A DNA stretch of 64,000 nucleotides from Lysinibacillus sp. KCTC 33748 (GCF_002237755.1 NZ_MWSJ01000028.1:1-64000), one strand, 5' to 3'; numbered from the stretch's first letter, positions 15,289 through 24,951 are shown. Notes: generated by a model not told the origin, from the sequence alone. Numbers and translations are program-made.

Positions 15289-17286
15289 ATGGGAAAAAGG
15301 GTTATATCTGCAATCTTAACATTGAAAGATCGTGATTTTTCCAGCAATTTAAAGCGTGCTAGTGAGCGATCAGATGATTTTGGCCGAGGTGTTACCAGGG
15401 TAGGAAATCAAATACAACGTTTCGGGCAAGGTGCTACTAAGGCATTTAAAACGGTGGCAATGGGTGCTGGAGCGTTAGGTGCTGCAGGAGTTGCAGCATT
15501 TGGTGTGGGTGTTGGTAAATCTATCTTGGACATGGGAAGCTCTTTAGATATGTTACAAGCTCAAACAGGTGCAACCGCTGAGCAAATGGAAGTGTACGGA
15601 AGTGCCGCAAAAGAAGTATTTAACAAAGGGTACGGAGAAAACATTGATGAAGTAACAAATGCATTAGCGCGTGTAAAACAAAACATGAAGAATATCGATA
15701 ATGGGGAACTTAGTAATGTTACTTCCAAAGCAATGTTATTAGGTAAAACTTTTGATTCTGATGTAAACGAAGTCACTCGCGGTACGAACAATATGATGGA
15801 AGCATTCGGAATATCTGCAGATAAAGCATTTGACTTATTTACTGCAGGTGGCCAACGTGGTTTGAACTTTAGTAATGAGATGTTTGACAATGTAGCCGAG
15901 TACTCATCTTTATTTGGCAATATGGGATATAGCGCAGAAGAATATTTCGGCATCATGGAACGAGGCTCAAAAGCTGGTGTTTACAATCTGGACTACGTGA
16001 ATGATGTTATGAAAGAGTTTCAAATCAGGGTTAAAGACGGCTCGAAATCAACAGATGAAACAATGTCAGCCATGAGTAAATCAACATTTGACCTTTGGGA
16101 ATCATTCAATAGAGGCGAAGCAACTGTAGCTGAGGTTGCAAGTGCTGTAACAGCCGAGTTACAAGGTATGGATGACCAGGTTACTGCTAACCAATTGGCC
16201 GTTTCACTTTTCGGTACAAAATGGGAGGACTTGGAGTCTGGAGCCATGTACGCAATGCTTGGATCGAAAGAAGCTATGAAAGACTTTGAAGGGGCGACCG
16301 ATGCTGCATCATCCAAAGTTGAAGGAAGCTTAAAAAATAGGCTAGTTTCATCCTGGCGAGAGTTACAGACAGGAATTGCCGATGTTGTAAACGGAGCAGG
16401 AGCGCAGGAGTTTTTACAAAGTGTTGCTGACAAAGCTGATGAACTTGTACCAGCAATTCAGGGCGTTGTTGAAAAGGCGTTCGAATTTGGTAACACGGTA
16501 AGAGAGAATTGGGGTCCAATCAAAGAAACTCTTATTGGTGTAAGTACAGCGGTAGGCGTTGTAGCTACAGGAATGGGCGCCCTGAAAGTAATCTCAACAG
16601 TTTCAACAATGATTAGTAGTTTTAGAACAGCTATGGGCCTAGCGACAGCTGGACAGTGGGCAATGAATTCAGCTATGCTTGCGAGTCCTCTTACATGGGT
16701 GGTTGTTGGTATCGCTGCAGTGGTTGCCGCTGGTGTCTTGTTATATCGTAACTGGGACACAGTTAAGAATGGTTGGGAAACAGCTTGGAACGCTATTAAA
16801 CGCTCAGCTGGAGCAGGTGTGAATTTCGTCATTAGCCAGATTAACAAATTAATTGAAGTAATCAATAAAATTCCTGGTGTAAATATCCCTATTATACCTA
16901 AAGTCAGTTGGGGAGATGTTAAAGCAGGTGTCGATAAAATTAACAAGCAATCAGCTGGTGGGAGTGTTCCACAGTATGATGTTGGTTCAAATCGCATACC
17001 TAACGATCATTTAGCACAAATCCACAAAGATGAAATGATTATTCCAGCAAGACAAGCTGAACGTGTTCGCGCTGCAGGTGGAAACATAGACAACATTGAC
17101 AAAATGATTCAGCCAACCACATCAACAGGAGGAACAACGGTTACAAGTTCACCTAATGTTTCACCTCAAAGTCAAACAAGTGGCGTAACTGTTATTATTC
17201 AAAATTTGAACGCTAAAGGTGTAACAGCACAAGAAGTTGTGGAAGAGTTTGTACCAATGCTTAAATTAAGATTGGCCAATATGTAG
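15289..17286 (+). CDS. Tail tape measure protein (TP901 family)
   Basis: A 665-residue protein that sets tail length and may act in DNA injection. The N-terminal 80 residues are basic with a glycine/alanine-rich hydrophobic stretch. A TP901 core follows (about 85-330: YGSAAKEVFNKGYGENIDEVTNALARV and GTKWEDLESG). Hydrophobic segments lie near 415-440 and 465-490 (LTWVVVGIAAVVAAGVLLY). The C-terminus has the common DEMIIPARQAERV block. Short for this role, which suggests a short tail. Confidence 0.88.
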   Translation: MGKRVISAILTLKDRDFSSNLKRASERSDDFGRGVTRVGNQIQRFGQGATKAFKTVAMGAGALGAAGVAAFGVGVGKSILDMGSSLDMLQAQTGATAEQMEVYGSAAKEVFNKGYGENIDEVTNALARVKQNMKNIDNGELSNVTSKAMLLGKTFDSDVNEVTRGTNNMMEAFGISADKAFDLFTAGGQRGLNFSNEMFDNVAEYSSLFGNMGYSAEEYFGIMERGSKAGVYNLDYVNDVMKEFQIRVKDGSKSTDETMSAMSKSTFDLWESFNRGEATVAEVASAVTAELQGMDDQVTANQLAVSLFGTKWEDLESGAMYAMLGSKEAMKDFEGATDAASSKVEGSLKNRLVSSWRELQTGIADVVNGAGAQEFLQSVADKADELVPAIQGVVEKAFEFGNTVRENWGPIKETLIGVSTAVGVVATGMGALKVISTVSTMISSFRTAMGLATAGQWAMNSAMLASPLTWVVVGIAAVVAAGVLLYRNWDTVKNGWETAWNAIKRSAGAGVNFVISQINKLIEVINKIPGVNIPIIPKVSWGDVKAGVDKINKQSAGGSVPQYDVGSNRIPNDHLAQIHKDEMIIPARQAERVRAAGGNIDNIDKMIQPTTSTGGTTVTSSPNVSPQSQTSGVTVIIQNLNAKGVTAQEVVEEFVPMLKLRLANM

Positions 17287-17299
17287 GGAGGTTGAAAAG

Positions 17300-17722
17300 A
17301 TGGATATATTTTTAAGTATCAATAATCGCAAACAAATAATTCAACTTCCTATAGTGCCAGCTGAATTTAAAATACCTAGCCCGATGAATAATGAAACATT
17401 CACAACAATTAACCAGGGCGATATTAAAGTAATTGGCCGTAGGGGATTGAAGGCTTTAACAATTGAAACCTTTTTCCCTTTAAAACATTATCCTTTTTCT
17501 CGAAATCGAGCCTATAAAGGTTGGGAATACGTTGAAATCATTGAATCTTGGATTGATAAGAGAGTCCCTATTCGTTTAATCATCACAAACACACCAATTA
17601 ATTTAGCAATGACTATTGAAAACTTTGAATATGGCCCGCAAGATGGGTCGGGCGATATTTATTACAGTCTCAGCCTATCAGAATTTAAGTTTATTAATCT
17701 TGAAAAGAAGAAGGTGAAATGA
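17300..17722 (+). CDS. Baseplate/tail protein related to XkdP, lacking LysM
   Basis: A 140-residue protein between tape measure and hub genes. It reads LPIVPAEFKIPSPMNNETFTTINQGDIKVIG, typical of the N-terminal region of XkdP-type proteins. The C-terminal LysM usual in XkdP is absent. It probably links tape measure to baseplate hub. Overlaps the next gene by 4 bases. Confidence 0.7.
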   Translation: MDIFLSINNRKQIIQLPIVPAEFKIPSPMNNETFTTINQGDIKVIGRRGLKALTIETFFPLKHYPFSRNRAYKGWEYVEIIESWIDKRVPIRLIITNTPINLAMTIENFEYGPQDGSGDIYYSLSLSEFKFINLEKKKVK

Positions 17723-18699
17723 TGGCCCACGAATTATGGTTAATCAAGGGTGGTACTAAGACGAATATAACACCAATGATAGGCACTCTAACCTGGCGTA
17801 GTAACATGGCGGAATTAGGGGATGAACTTAATTTTAGCATTGCTTTCAATGATACAAATTACTTTCCAGTGAATCCGTGCGATATAGGCGATATGGTTGT
17901 TTTGCTTAACAACGGAAAAGAAATCACGCGTGTTATTATTGTGGACGAGGTAAAGAGTGGTACTTCTCCTATTTCATACATTGGATTTGACTATGCCTTT
18001 TATTTAAATAAATCCACAGCTGTATATCAATTTAAAAAGTTATCTGCGGATGCCTGTATTAAGAAAATAGCTAAAGACTTTAATATTCAAATTGGTAAAA
18101 TTGTATCTATTCCTAAACCAATAGCACAAATTTATAACGATAAAAAAGTAAGTGAAATTATTAAAGACATTTTAGAGACTGCAGAAAAATCGTTAGGCGT
18201 GAAATATTTAATGGAAATGCGCCAGGGTAAACTATATATCGAAAAACAAAGTAATGTAGTAGTTACTGGAACATTTCAACTTTATGCAGGTGGTACAAAG
18301 TACGACATCCATTCAGCTATTATGAATCCATCTAAAAAACGTAGCATTGTGGACATGGCCAACACAATTCAGATTGTAGGCAACAATGATAAAGTTGTTT
18401 TAACAAAAACGGATAATAAAATGGTTGAGAAATATGGCCGAATTACTAAAGTAGTTAAGCTAGATCAGAATGAGAAGAAAAGCGCTAAACAGATTGCTGA
18501 AAATGAATTAAAGCAGTTTTCAAAAGTTATAGAGGAAAATGATGTTGAATTAATGGGTGATGATAATTTTAGAGCTGGACGCCTGTTTAAATTAGAGGAG
18601 CCAGTGACAGGCATTAAGGGTACATTTTTAATTAAAGATGTGTTGCATACAATCAGCAAAGGAATCCACACGATGAAGCCTAGCTTAGAGGTGAAGTAA
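17719..18699 (+). CDS. Baseplate hub protein (XkdQ/gp27-like)
   Basis: A 326-residue protein. The motif TWRSNMAELGDELNFSIAFND, then SYIGFDYAFYLNKS, fits PBSX XkdQ-like proteins, structural relatives of T4 gp27 that form the central hub. Either ATG 17719 or ATG 17722 could start it. It abuts the next gene. Confidence 0.78.
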   Translation: MMAHELWLIKGGTKTNITPMIGTLTWRSNMAELGDELNFSIAFNDTNYFPVNPCDIGDMVVLLNNGKEITRVIIVDEVKSGTSPISYIGFDYAFYLNKSTAVYQFKKLSADACIKKIAKDFNIQIGKIVSIPKPIAQIYNDKKVSEIIKDILETAEKSLGVKYLMEMRQGKLYIEKQSNVVVTGTFQLYAGGTKYDIHSAIMNPSKKRSIVDMANTIQIVGNNDKVVLTKTDNKMVEKYGRITKVVKLDQNEKKSAKQIAENELKQFSKVIEENDVELMGDDNFRAGRLFKLEEPVTGIKGTFLIKDVLHTISKGIHTMKPSLEVK

Positions 18700-18987
18700 A
18701 TGGATGCAATAACTGAACTAGCTGTGATAATTAAAAATGGCGGTGGTGGTGGTGCCAGCACTGCAGGTACTTCAAAATCTATGACAACTGGAATTGTCAT
18801 ATCACCTCCACCAAATACAAATATACAGCTAAACGAAACAATCACTTTAGATAATGAGCATTTAATATTTACTGAAACAATTATTAATAAAGGCTTAATT
18901 AACGGTGATGAAGTTATTTTAATACCAACAGCTGATGATGAACTCTATTATGTTATCGATAAGGCGGTGAAGTTTGATGTTACCTAA
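18700..18987 (+). CDS. DUF2577 baseplate protein (XkdR-like)
   Basis: A 95-residue beta-rich protein with a glycine-rich segment (NGGGGGAS), then MTTGIVISPPPNTNIQLN and a C-terminal strand NGDEVILIPT..DDELYYVIDK. This is the layout of DUF2577/XkdR proteins found between hub and gp25-like genes. It directly follows the hub stop codon. Confidence 0.72.
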   Translation: MDAITELAVIIKNGGGGGASTAGTSKSMTTGIVISPPPNTNIQLNETITLDNEHLIFTETIINKGLINGDEVILIPTADDELYYVIDKAVKFDVT

Positions 18988-19423
18988 GATTGCAGAACTT
19001 GAATTTAATACACAGGAAACTGAAATAGACTTGCCGCCACTTGGTAAGTCTTTTTTATATGATTTTGATAAAGGTGACTTTGTAATTCGTAATGGAAAGA
19101 TGGTTGCAATTCATGGTCTTGAAACATTGAAGCAATGGATCTTAAAAGTTTTAAAGACTGAGCGTTTTCGTTTCAGAATTTACAAGGATATTCCTTTCGG
19201 TGCTACATTGGAGGATTTAATAGGATCTAGCTTGCCGCGCGCTTTTGTAGAAGCTGAAATTAAACGAGAAGTTACTGCAGCATTATTGGAGCATACACAC
19301 ATTCAAGATGTCCAGGAGTGGCAATTTGTTCGTGATGGGAAATGGATGCGAATTCAATTTAGAGTTATCACGGTAGAAGGTGCATTTGATATTGATGAAC
19401 AGTTAAAGGAGGTGGCTGCTTAA
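18977..19423 (+). CDS. gp25-like baseplate wedge protein (DUF2634, XkdS-like)
   Basis: A 148-residue protein with the conserved run ERFRFRIYKDIPFGATLEDLI near 60-80 and a C-terminal beta segment. DUF2634/XkdS proteins are counterparts of T4 gp25. ATG 18977 is preferred to TTG 18974, and AAGGCGGTG lies upstream. It overlaps the previous gene by 11 bases. Confidence 0.8.
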   Translation: MLPKIAELEFNTQETEIDLPPLGKSFLYDFDKGDFVIRNGKMVAIHGLETLKQWILKVLKTERFRFRIYKDIPFGATLEDLIGSSLPRAFVEAEIKREVTAALLEHTHIQDVQEWQFVRDGKWMRIQFRVITVEGAFDIDEQLKEVAA

Positions 19424-19424
19424 A

Positions 19425-20465
19425 GTGGAAAATGAAAAACTCATTCATGATCGTATGATGTTAGGCATTAATGACGAGTACGACAAGGCAAAAGGCGAAT
19501 TTATTTATGATGCAACAAAACCTGCAGCTGTTGAGTTTGCAAATCAGCAAAAGAAGATTGCAGAAGTACAAGATAAATTAGACGTTGAAAAATTAACAGG
19601 TGATGAATTAACACGTACCGTATATCAACGAACAGGGCAAAGTCGAAAGTTGGCCACACAAGCTACAACTACTGTCATTGTATCGGGTGCAGCTGGAACG
19701 ATTGTAAGAACTGGCGAAATGGTAGGTACTGAAACCATTTTATTTACGGTAATCGAAGAAGTAGCACTAAATGAAAGTGGATTAGCCCATGTCAGAATAC
19801 AATGTAACGAGTTTGGCCAAATAGGAAATGTGCCAGCTAATACAATTAAAAATTTCCCTGTATCGATACCAGGCTTAATCAATGTGTATAATCCTGAGCC
19901 TGTTGTGGATGGCTACGATGAAGAAAGCGATGATGATTTACGCCAACGGTATTACGATAAGTTGCAACGTCCAGGGAAAGCAGGTAATAAATATCATTAC
20001 CACGAATGGGCCTTAGAAGTTACAGGCGTAGGAGATGCAAAAGTATTCCCTCGCTACAATGGCCCATTAACAATGAAAGTTGTCATTATCGATGCGAATA
20101 AGCTACCTGCACCGATTGAGATAGTCGAAGATGTAAGGGAACACATCGAGAAGGAAATGCCGTTTGGTGTTGAGGATCTTCTTGTAATACCTGCAGTTGC
20201 ATTGTTTCTCAATTTAAAAGTGGCCCTAACATTAATGCCTGGGTTCACTGAGGAAATTGTAAAAACAAATGTCAAAAAGAACGTTACTAAATACTTAAAA
20301 GAAATAGCCTTTAAAGCTTCATTTGTAAGTTATGCAAAGATTGGAGCGCTCATTATAGATAGTGACGGAGTTATGGATTATCAGGATCTACTTATCAATG
20401 GATCAACAGCAAATGTAGTTATCCCTGATGATGGGGTGCCAGTAATGGGAGGTGTTAATGAATGA
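19425..20465 (+). CDS. Baseplate J-like protein (XkdT)
   Basis: A 346-residue wedge protein. The central region VSGAAGTIVRTGEMV then YDEESDDDLRQRYYDKLQRPGKAGNKYHY is characteristic of baseplate J/gp47 proteins. It starts at GTG 19425 and ends in a 4-base ATGA overlap with the next gene. Confidence 0.88.
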   Translation: MENEKLIHDRMMLGINDEYDKAKGEFIYDATKPAAVEFANQQKKIAEVQDKLDVEKLTGDELTRTVYQRTGQSRKLATQATTTVIVSGAAGTIVRTGEMVGTETILFTVIEEVALNESGLAHVRIQCNEFGQIGNVPANTIKNFPVSIPGLINVYNPEPVVDGYDEESDDDLRQRYYDKLQRPGKAGNKYHYHEWALEVTGVGDAKVFPRYNGPLTMKVVIIDANKLPAPIEIVEDVREHIEKEMPFGVEDLLVIPAVALFLNLKVALTLMPGFTEEIVKTNVKKNVTKYLKEIAFKASFVSYAKIGALIIDSDGVMDYQDLLINGSTANVVIPDDGVPVMGGVNE

Positions 20466-20809
20466 ATCACATGACAGTGTATTTGAAAAATAAGGTTCTA
20501 ACGGACAATATAAGGACAGCGACAGTATATGTAGCCCTCTTTAATAACGATGTTGAAGTGAACACGACAAGTTATGCAAGGCAGCAAGGCATATTCGCAA
20601 CACCAACAGATGGTCAAACATCGAATAACGCTGATATTTTATTCCCCATTGCTACAGAGTCCTGGGGAGATATTTCACACATTGGCATTTATGATGCGAA
20701 AACAGGTGGCAATTTGCTGTTTAAATCGCAAGCAGAATTTACAAAGAATATCGATGTGTCTAGCCAATACAAGATTCCTAAAAACTATCTAATTGTACGG
20801 CTTAAGTAG
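20462..20809 (+). CDS. Small phage tail fibre/collar-like protein
   Basis: A 115-residue beta-rich protein: TVYVALFNNDVEVN, SWGDISHIGIYDAKTGGNLLFKSQ and NYLIVRLK. This strand pattern is common in small phage tail-fibre adaptor proteins, here between the J protein and the DUF2313 protein. Role inferred from pattern and position. Confidence 0.55.
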   Translation: MNHMTVYLKNKVLTDNIRTATVYVALFNNDVEVNTTSYARQQGIFATPTDGQTSNNADILFPIATESWGDISHIGIYDAKTGGNLLFKSQAEFTKNIDVSSQYKIPKNYLIVRLK

Positions 20810-20817
20810 GTGAGGAC

Positions 20818-21636
20818 ATGCACGTATTATCACAAACAGAATGGGGCCAGGTGTCCACATTTACATGGGGCGAGTTAACGTCTCACCAATGGGAATGTTT
20901 TAGATTAGCATTGATGATAACCAAAACAGAACTGCAGGCACAGGGCGTAACCGTAGCAACGTCAGGTACTTCACAAAATGAAGTCATAACAGAGCTACAA
21001 TCGCAAGGTGTTAAAGTAGTTCAGTCGCCTATTATCATGCAGACACAAACTGAAATGATTACAAGTATAGTTGTTTCTACAAAAGATTATCTAATAGACT
21101 TGGTTAAGCAATTACCACTGTATGAGCGCAAATCAACTATTTTCAGGGCTGTTTTAAACTCAGAGGACAAAGAGTTCCGCAACACTGAACAACAGCTAGA
21201 AATAGTTGATAGGAACCTTTTTGTGGACACAGCTATTGAAGCCTTGCCGATTTACGAACGTGACCTTGGTATTAAACAAAATAGCTCATTGCGTTATGAC
21301 CAACGCAGGGAACAAATTACATCACGTAATCGAGCAAGCTTTGACCAAACAACCAAAGCAACTATTAAAGCTGTAGCATCTGCTTTTGGCAACGGAGAAG
21401 TAGAAGTAAATCCAACAGATACGCCAGGTGTTTATGAGATTCGTTTCGTTGGCTCAAAGGGCATTCCTGACAACATAGAAGGACTAAAGCAAGCTATTGA
21501 TATTATTGTTCCAGCTCATTTGCAATTTGATTATGCTTATACGTTTAATATTTGGGGTTCTGTAAGTAATCGAACATGGAACGATGTAAGCAAAATGACT
21601 TGGGACGAGGTAAGAATATGGGATGAGGTGATTTAA
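20818..21636 (+). CDS. DUF2313-like tail protein with terminal tryptophan motifs (XkdU-like)
   Basis: A 272-residue protein. The middle (DYLIDLVKQLPLYERKSTIFRAVL, then EIVDRNLFVDTAIEALPIYE) matches DUF2313/YmfQ-like tail proteins, related to gpI. Both ends carry tryptophan motifs: EWGQVSTFTWGELTSHQW at the start and IWGSVSNRTWNDVSKMTW at the end, an arrangement I do not recognise from the core family. Overlaps the fibre gene by one base. Confidence 0.7.
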   Translation: MHVLSQTEWGQVSTFTWGELTSHQWECFRLALMITKTELQAQGVTVATSGTSQNEVITELQSQGVKVVQSPIIMQTQTEMITSIVVSTKDYLIDLVKQLPLYERKSTIFRAVLNSEDKEFRNTEQQLEIVDRNLFVDTAIEALPIYERDLGIKQNSSLRYDQRREQITSRNRASFDQTTKATIKAVASAFGNGEVEVNPTDTPGVYEIRFVGSKGIPDNIEGLKQAIDIIVPAHLQFDYAYTFNIWGSVSNRTWNDVSKMTWDEVRIWDEVI

Positions 21637-23246
21637 TGAAACTTACGCCAAAATTAAATTTAAAAAAGCCTGATTTAACGGACAACGTGAACATTCAGGA
21701 TTTAAACGACAACATGGTCGTATTAGAGAATGCAATCAGTGAATTACAAGAAGGTGCAACTACGATTCCTGATTTAGAAACGAATGATAAGACATTAGCA
21801 GGAGCCATTAATGAGCTAAAGGACGAAGTAACAAACGTTGAAACAAATGCTAAAGAGTATACGGATCAGCAAGCTGAGGTTATCGATACAGCTTTAAAAG
21901 TACATGAAAGTTCATTACATCACACAACATGGGTAAGTGGAGGCGGCACTATTAACACGTTAGTCGTAGTTTCTGACAGTGTACCTATGGACACCGCCAA
22001 TAAAAAACCAAAACAAGGTGCGGGACTTAGAGTATTCAGTAACTTTACTAACTCAGGCAATATGACCCTGGCAATAAAAACAAAGGATTACACAACCGCG
22101 GCATTTCCGATACTGCGTTTAAACGGCGCGCAAGTTGCGAGCGGCCAAATTGCGTCAGGTTCTATATTTTCCGTAGCTTTCAACGGTTCGGCTTTTATCT
22201 TACAGGGTGAAGGGGGTGGATATTATAAAGACGACTTGATAAAAGTAAAAGACCTTGTAAACAGGGACTATATACAAACTAGTGTAAGAGAAAATATAAG
22301 CACTTATCATAGGTGGGACTCTACACAAGTTGCGACAGTCAACGGCATTGAGTTGGGTTTCGCCTATCGTGGGTCTACTCGCGATACGTGGCTGTATTGT
22401 TGGGAAACTAGAACAGGGTTGCCACGCTACGTTAAAAGCGTTAAATACGAATATATGGGTAGTCTGCTTGTTATTGGCGATAAACTATACGCCTGTTACC
22501 GGGACTACGATGGTGTCCTTACTGGGGGTATCGGAATCGAGACGATGGACGCTATGACAGGCTCGCGTGTAAATTCTGATAGAGTACCTAGTATTACTGG
22601 ATTTGAAAATGTTCGAAATACTTGCGTACAAGTACTTGGTGGAAATGCATATATACTAGTGGGCGCTGGAAGCAGTAACTACGAATATCTCGCAAGGTTC
22701 GATAGTAACGGCAAATACGTGACAGTAAGTTCTAACTATTATCAATACCTTTACACCAACGACTATCCATATTGGATTACTACTGTAGAGGACCAAATTT
22801 ATGTAGGGAGTTTCACAGCTGTTTATTGGTTTTCATTCGGTTTTGTATATAGTGGAAAAACCTCAGTGCAACCCGCGTACTCTTATGGCGGTCTAGCTCC
22901 AAATAATACAGGTGGTTTAGCTGTATTGACCAGTGGTGCTATTGTGCAATACACGAGGTCGTTATCAGTCGTAACCACTGTAACCGTTCCGTATAACGGC
23001 ACGGGTTTAGGTTTTAAGGGTGACTACTTTGCATTTTACACAGATACAGGGGCTACATTACAAAAGATGTCTGCTGACGGTAAAATCGCGATTCCTGAAG
23101 CCTCCCAAGTATGGAGTGCGGGTTTCAAGACAAATAGTCCCGCAAAGTGTCTAGGCTTTTCCGAAAACGCGTTTGTATTAGGGTCTTATGATACGTTTAA
23201 CGTTGTACCGACTGTAGTAACAAGAACACTAAAAGTAATAAGATAA
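21636..23246 (+). CDS. Tail fibre / receptor-binding protein with beta-propeller-like tip
   Basis: A 536-residue protein. Residues 1-90 form the attachment part (LNLKKPDLTDNVNIQDLNDNM, then a coiled coil). Residues about 95-190 make a beta domain. From about 195 onward repeated strand units (WLYCWETRTG, GIGIETMDAMTG, YLARFDSNGK, LQKMSADGK) suggest a propeller with four or more blades. Codon use changes after about 21,930, with more GC-rich codons, which suggests the tip was exchanged horizontally. Probable host-recognition protein. Confidence 0.72.
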   Translation: MKLTPKLNLKKPDLTDNVNIQDLNDNMVVLENAISELQEGATTIPDLETNDKTLAGAINELKDEVTNVETNAKEYTDQQAEVIDTALKVHESSLHHTTWVSGGGTINTLVVVSDSVPMDTANKKPKQGAGLRVFSNFTNSGNMTLAIKTKDYTTAAFPILRLNGAQVASGQIASGSIFSVAFNGSAFILQGEGGGYYKDDLIKVKDLVNRDYIQTSVRENISTYHRWDSTQVATVNGIELGFAYRGSTRDTWLYCWETRTGLPRYVKSVKYEYMGSLLVIGDKLYACYRDYDGVLTGGIGIETMDAMTGSRVNSDRVPSITGFENVRNTCVQVLGGNAYILVGAGSSNYEYLARFDSNGKYVTVSSNYYQYLYTNDYPYWITTVEDQIYVGSFTAVYWFSFGFVYSGKTSVQPAYSYGGLAPNNTGGLAVLTSGAIVQYTRSLSVVTTVTVPYNGTGLGFKGDYFAFYTDTGATLQKMSADGKIAIPEASQVWSAGFKTNSPAKCLGFSENAFVLGSYDTFNVVPTVVTRTLKVIR

Positions 23247-23259
23247 AGGGGATATACAC

Positions 23260-23667
23260 ATGGGAAAAGTATTTTTATTTTTAGAAAAGACAAATGAACC
23301 AAGCATAAAACGTATTGCGTCATACGTCTACGTACCAGAGTATCTAACGGAGGAAGAGTTAAAACAAGGTATTCTAGTAGACGAAGTGCCGCAAGCTGAA
23401 AACATTCCTGGTAAACGCGCTGATTTATTTTATAACACGGATACACAGGAACTATTTTACAAGTATTTTGACGAAGTGTTACCGCCTACATCGCCCGAGC
23501 AACAAATTAAGGACTTGCAAAAAGAGCTAAACGCCGTAAAAACAGAAAATAAAACGTTAATGTTGGCATTGGCTGAATCAGCAGAAGCACAACAACGAGA
23601 CAAAACAGAGAATCAATTAGCTGTTGCTGATTTAGTAGAGACATTAATAAACAAGGAGGTTTTATAA
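23260..23667 (+). CDS. Phage protein following the tail fibre (possible fibre chaperone or XkdW-like)
   Basis: A 135-residue protein with a beta/alpha N-terminus, an acidic/proline linker (VLPPTSPEQQ) and a long C-terminal coiled coil (IKDLQKELNAVKTENK). Its position between fibre and XkdX is that of small fibre-associated proteins in PBSX-like phages. The function is unproven. Confidence 0.5.
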   Translation: MGKVFLFLEKTNEPSIKRIASYVYVPEYLTEEELKQGILVDEVPQAENIPGKRADLFYNTDTQELFYKYFDEVLPPTSPEQQIKDLQKELNAVKTENKTLMLALAESAEAQQRDKTENQLAVADLVETLINKEVL

Positions 23668-23774
23668 TGGCTAAATTATATTGGGATTTAATTAAAGAGA
23701 ATTTGCGAACAGTTGACCAGGTGCCGTTGTTGTGGCGAGAAGCTGTACAAAAATTAATAGATGCAGATAAGTAA
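23667..23774 (+). CDS. XkdX family protein
   Basis: A 35-residue protein (MAKLYWDLIKENLRTVDQVP..WREAVQKLI). XkdX proteins are tiny and occur at the end of the tail module. Start ATG 23667 overlaps the previous stop by one base, with AAGGAGG at 23653-23659. Confidence 0.8.
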   Translation: MAKLYWDLIKENLRTVDQVPLLWREAVQKLIDADK

Positions 23775-23801
23775 ACGCAGCAAAAGCTAGCGTTATTTTT
23801 T
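23774..23801 (+). terminator. Hairpin after xkdX
   Basis: AACGC pairs with GCGTT, followed by ATTTTTTA. A second hairpin GCCTTCC/GGAGGGC with TTTT follows at about 23804-23834. Confidence 0.4.
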
Positions 23802-23854
23802 ATGCCTTCCGCAGATTGTGGAGGGCTTTTATTATGCAAAAAGGAAGGTGTCTT

Positions 23855-24241
23855 ATGGACATTGCACAATTAATTCAATATCCGTTTTTATCATTAGTAC
23901 CAGCAACGATTTTATATATGCTACTTGCATATTTCGCATTTAAAGCACTGGATTTTGTAACAGGTTTATTGAAAACATGGAAAAAGGTATCACCTTATCA
24001 ATCACGGATTATGCGAGATGGTATTATTCGATGGATTGGGGAGCTAGTTGCTATTACATTTGTTATTCTACTTGATTTGATTTTTGGCTTAGATTTCTAT
24101 TTAACAGGTTTCACATTAGCATTATTCCTATACAAAGAAGGTGGTTCAATCGCTGAAAATCTTCAAACATTAGGTGTAGATATGCCAGGAATTGTTGGGG
24201 AATCACTTGAAAAACTTAATAAAGAAGGTGGGCGCAAATGA
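23855..24241 (+). CDS. Phage holin (toxin-secretion/lysis holin family)
   Basis: A 128-residue membrane protein with hydrophobic segments near 10-40, 60-80 and 82-97, and a charged tail. It includes YFAFKALDFVTGLLKTW and RDGIIRWIGELVAI, typical of Phage_holin_4-type proteins. ATG 23855 is chosen because AAGGAAGGTG lies just upstream. It makes holes so the endolysin can reach the wall, and overlaps the amidase gene by 4 bases. Confidence 0.88.
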   Translation: MDIAQLIQYPFLSLVPATILYMLLAYFAFKALDFVTGLLKTWKKVSPYQSRIMRDGIIRWIGELVAITFVILLDLIFGLDFYLTGFTLALFLYKEGGSIAENLQTLGVDMPGIVGESLEKLNKEGGRK

Positions 24242-24951
24242 CATATACATTCAGACAAATCTTATTACCTCCAACCAAGTATCCAATTAAGGCACCGTAT
24301 ATCATGTTCCCTCAATTTATTACAGTACACAATACAGCCAATGATGCACCAGCAGCTAATGAAATTGCATACATGCTTAGTAATAATAATCAGGTTTCTT
24401 ATCATGTAGCTGTAGATGATAAAGAAGTTATTCAAGCAATACCTTTCAACCGTAACGCTTGGCATTGTGGTGACGGTGGAGGTAGTACCGATCCTAACGC
24501 TCTAACTAAAGGTAATCGCCTTTCAATTGGAGTTGAAATCTGCTATAGCAAGAGTGGTGGCGCTTGTTACGTTGCTGCAGAAGAAAACGCAGTACAGTAC
24601 ATTGCCAAGTTATTGAAGCAATATGGTTGGGGTGTTGACCGTGTGAAAAAACACCAGGACTGGAACGGCAAATATTGCCCGCATCGAATTTTAAGTGAAG
24701 AACGTTGGAATAGTTTCTTAAATCGTATTGAAGAAGCTATGAAGCCAAAAGAAACAGAGAAGGATGATGATAAAATGCAATTCACAAACGAAACTACAAA
24801 GGCAGCAGTACGTGATTATATTAAACAAGCTGTTGATAAAAAGCTGATTGAAAAGTCGTGGTTAGATAAATTTGATAATGGAACTATGACTACTGGTGAT
24901 TATGAAGGTTTGAAGCTTATCATTGCTCAACGTGAAAATAATAAGAAATAG
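24238..24951 (+). CDS. Endolysin: N-acetylmuramoyl-L-alanine amidase (Amidase_2)
   Basis: A 237-residue wall hydrolase. The amidase domain (about 15-160) carries zinc and catalytic motifs VHNTAN (H31), SYHVAVDD, LSIGVE, and KHQDW/CPHR (H139, C147). The C-terminal 70 residues are helical and charged, probably for wall binding or oligomerisation. No signal peptide, as expected for a holin-dependent enzyme. Confidence 0.93.
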   Translation: MTYTFRQILLPPTKYPIKAPYIMFPQFITVHNTANDAPAANEIAYMLSNNNQVSYHVAVDDKEVIQAIPFNRNAWHCGDGGGSTDPNALTKGNRLSIGVEICYSKSGGACYVAAEENAVQYIAKLLKQYGWGVDRVKKHQDWNGKYCPHRILSEERWNSFLNRIEEAMKPKETEKDDDKMQFTNETTKAAVRDYIKQAVDKKLIEKSWLDKFDNGTMTTGDYEGLKLIIAQRENNKK

